DNA of 64,000 nt from Asterias amurensis (Eukaryota; Echinodermata; Asteroidea; Forcipulatida; Asteriidae): contig NC_092663.1 in assembly GCF_032118995.1 (NCBI RefSeq), positions 1,550,001 to 1,614,000 of the forward strand, read 5' to 3'. This document shows, one piece after another, positions 60,970-64,000 of the stretch. The notes under the pieces are model-generated. The model made no database searches, was not told the origin of the DNA, and saw only the letters and a program-made list of their open reading frames with translations. The position numbers were made by a program, and so were the translations under genes. Numbering within the stretch: the stretch's first letter is position 1; each line of letters begins with the position of its first letter.

Positions 60970-63917
60970 GTTAAGAGCCCCTGCCTGTAAGAGTGTACCA
61001 AGTGGTGATTCATGGGTTCTCAGATCTTCTTCTAAAAAATTAGAGTGATACATCATCATACCAAACGAATAAATCCAAAATTTTAGTTTGCTGACGCTTT
61101 CGGTTTTGGAGTTACCAGTTATCAAAGTTTGGGCCAAAAAGCCCTCGAGAAACGAATAGTACATTCCCTGTGAACACAAAAATGTGCGCCAAGGTCATCC
61201 CAACAAAAGTAAAACATTTTTTGAAACCTCCAGTTGGGCTCATAACAAAAGTAAAAAAAAAAAATTGGGATCTCGTTGGCGCATCATGTTACGCGCACCT
61301 GAACCTTTGACGAACAGTGCCCTCGTGCCATTTTCAACGCCTCATAACTCAGCGCGCCTATAAGATCCCATGAATTAAACAAGTTCAAATGAAAGAGCTT
61401 GCATCCCTAAAACAAATTTAAGTGCAAAGTGTGTGGGATCTCGTTGGCGCAGAGAGATAATAGAGGTCAAAGTTCAAATTTTACCAATATATTGCGTTTT
61501 CGCACCTCCATAACTTCGCGCGCCAACAACAAAAAATTGTTTTTATGGCAACTGGGTATTGGAACAGTTTTCATCTAATGACAAATGAAAAAAGAATCTT
61601 GGGATCTCTGCAACTTGCATGTCAAAAGATTTTTTGAAAATTTTCTAAAGTATTGTCATTCCACACATTTTGGCCTAAATTGGCACAACATTCACTTTTT
61701 TCATCACTATAAGTATCTGTGCCAATAAGATCCCATCAATGTTTTCTTGTATTTGGTTAAGTTGAGTGTTCCTTAACAGATTTCAATTGAAAAATAATTG
61801 GGATCATGTTGGCCCACCAATTATAACAAAGGTCAAAGGTCATATGAAACTACACTACTGCCTATTTCGGGCGATTTTGCGTTGTCTAGAAATCCACGCG
61901 CCAATATGATCCCATTAAGTTGTCTGTGTTTTATGATTATATAGATTCTCAGCAACACATAAAAAGCAAAAACCAAATGGGATTTGAGTGGCGCTAACAA
62001 ATATTACAGATCAAAAGTTCACAATACATGCCTATACACATTGTACTTATGCATTGCTGTGGCAACCGAAAGTGAGAAATATCCCCCAATTTCAAAATGT
62101 TGGCAAACCATGAAGGGGATAGGTCTCCAAAATGAATTTTGGTCAAGATATAGACTGGACTTGTTTTTACAAATGGTGTTAGTTTAATGTTGGTTGGTAA
62201 CTGTTGCCAAGGTCAAAGGTTACAAAGAATATGGGTGTTTTTTATATTTCCGTCAAGAGCCAACTTCAGAGCCTTTTCAAGATTTTATTTAAAGAACAGG
62301 GGCTCTATCATTTCAGTTTGGGACAGCCACTTATAATATCTAGGCACATATGGTTGTCCCAAATTAATTATAGAGCCCATCCTTTTTTGATAAAATGTTG
62401 ACAGGGCTTCGAAGTTGGTTCTTGACAGAAAATGTATTACAAAACACCAATATTTTCTGTGGAGAGCCAACTTCAAAGCCATGTCATAATTTTATCAAAT
62501 GAACAAGGGCTCTATAATTAATTTGGGACAATCACATGTGCCTAGATATTATAAGTGGTTTTCCCCAACATAAAGGAAAGAGCCCTTGTTCATTAAATAA
62601 AATCTTGAAAAGGCTCTTAAGTTGGCTCTTGACAGAAAATATAAAAAACACCTATATTCTTTGTAACCTTTGACCTTGGCAACAGTTACCAACCAACATT
62701 AAACTAACACCATTTGTAAAAACAAGTCCAGTCTATCTCTTGACCAAAATTCGTTTTGGAGACCTATCCCCTTCATGGTTTGCCAACATTTTGAAATTGG
62801 GGGATATTTCTCACTTTCGGTTGCCACAGCAATGCATAAATATAGGCATGTATTGTGAACTTTTGATCTGTAATATTTGTTAGCGCCACTCAAATCCCAT
62901 TTGGTTTTTGCTTTTTATGTGTTGCTGAGAATCTATATAATCATAAAACACAGACAACTTAATGGGATCATATTGGCGCGTGGATTTCTAGACGACGCAA
63001 AATCGCCCGAAATAGGCAGTAGTGTAGTTTCATATGACCTTTGACCTTTGTTATATTGGCGGGGCCAACATGATCCCAATTATTTTTCAATTGATATCTG
63101 TTTAGGAACACTCAACTTAACCAAATACAAGAAAACATTGATGGGATCTTGTTGGCACAGATACTTACAGTGATGAAAAAAGTGAATGTTGTGCCAATTT
63201 AGGCCAAAATGTGTGGAATGACAATACTTTAGAAAATTTTCAAAAAATCTTTTGACATGCAAGTTGCAGAGATCCCAAGATTCTTTTTTCATTTGTCATT
63301 AGATGAAAACTGTTCCAATACCCAGTTGCCATAAAAACAATTTTTTGTTGTTGGCGCGCGAAGTTATGGAGGTGCGAAAACGCAATATATTGGTAAAATT
63401 TGAACTTTGACCTCTATTATCTCTCTGCGCCAACGAGATCCCACTCACTTTGCACTTAAATTTGTTTTAGGGATGCAAGCTCTTTCATTTGAACTTGTTC
63501 AATTTATGGGATCTTATAGGCGCGCTGAGTTATGAGGCGTTGAAAATGGCACGAGGGCACTGTTCGTCAAAGGTTCAGGTGCGCGTAACATGATGCGCCA
63601 ACGAGATCCCAAATTTTTTTTTATACTTTTGTTATAAGCCCAACTGGAGGTTTCAAAAAATGTTTTACTTTTTCTGGGATGACCTTGGCGCACGTTTTTG
63701 TGTTTACAGGGAATGTACTATTCGTTTCTTGAGGGCTTTTTGGCCCAAACTTTGATAACTGGTAACTCCAAAACCGAAAGCGTCAGCAAACTAAAATTTT
63801 GGATTTATTCGTTTGGTATGATGGTGTATCACTCTAATTTTTTGGAAGAAGATCTGCGAACCCATGAATCACACCCCCCCCTAATTTGGTACATTCTTAC
63901 AGGCAGGGACTCTTAAG
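60970..63917. mobile_element. Large foldback (inverted-repeat) element, ~2.95 kb, non-coding
   Basis: Two arms of nearly 1.5 kb are close to perfect complements about a centre near 62440. For example, GGGATCTCGTTGGCGCATCA (61263 region) recurs complemented near 63590-63610. The outer ends read GTTAAGAGCCCCTGCCTGTA and TACAGGCAGGGACTCTTAAG. The inner 180 bp of each arm is itself palindromic. Short frames seen in one arm recur in the other, so they are mirror artefacts or a shared remnant. No transposase seen. Confidence 0.92.
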
Positions 63918-64000
63918 CATAAAAGCAATTATTATGCTAATTTCAGCTGAAAATTTGCATTTTAAGCACTTGTGTATTTTATAAATGATCAAGAGTGAAA

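Larger units (their letters stand above)
57398..64000 (+). other. Presumed ceramide synthase intron 1, running off the window
   Basis: No supportable exon on either strand. Holds a small palindrome (57957-58036, TATGGCACCACCACTTTTT and complement), copies of the small palindromic families and a ~2.95-kb foldback element. Confidence 0.6.

Noticed and set aside
60946-63916. Matching short frames in both arms of the foldback (for example MSGANKYYRSKVHNTCLY)
   Set aside because: They are mirror images produced by the inverted repeat. Internal differences do not show protein-level constraint and no family is recognised.

Overview
The window is animal nuclear DNA: AT-rich, intron-rich, GT-AG spliced and full of short non-coding inverted-repeat elements. 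Protein similarity and transposon style point to a deuterostome invertebrate, most likely an echinoderm; that is inference, and I cannot name the species. Because genes are split into many short exons, I rebuilt them by matching known protein families and checking that every splice site keeps the reading frame.

Layout: (1) Positions ~1037-39037, minus strand: a nearly complete kinesin-1 heavy chain gene (KIF5/KHC). It has 22 well-supported coding exons giving 984 residues, plus a probable 23rd C-terminal exon. Intron 2 is ~18.8 kb. (2) 39038-39656: a 619-bp gap between two divergent start codons. (3) 39657-49214, plus strand: the complete dynactin p50 subunit gene (DCTN2/dynamitin), 14 coding exons including a 27-nt microexon, 412 residues. 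(4) 49215-52736: tail-to-tail spacer. (5) 52737-54580, minus strand: complete ribosomal protein eL27 gene (RPL27), 136 residues, with a likely non-coding first exon near 55501-55530. (6) 57225-57397, plus strand: first coding exon of a ceramide synthase (CERS5/6-like). Its remaining exons were not found, so its first intron probably runs off the window.

Functional link: a plus-end motor heavy chain (kinesin-1) and a subunit of the minus-end motor cofactor (dynactin) are head to head and may share one bidirectional promoter. From memory, human KIF5A and DCTN2 are also head-to-head neighbours, so this may be an old deuterostome gene pair.

Repeats fill the introns and spacers: at least 12 copies of a ~380-bp TTAA-ended MITE-like element, many copies of two smaller palindromic families, tRNA-derived SINE pieces, minisatellites (one made from the tail of a kinesin exon), a ~160-bp AAT microsatellite, and two large foldback elements (1.1 kb in a DCTN2 intron, ~2.95 kb in the ceramide synthase intron). 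I saw no CRISPR arrays, rRNA genes, intact tRNA genes or transposase genes.
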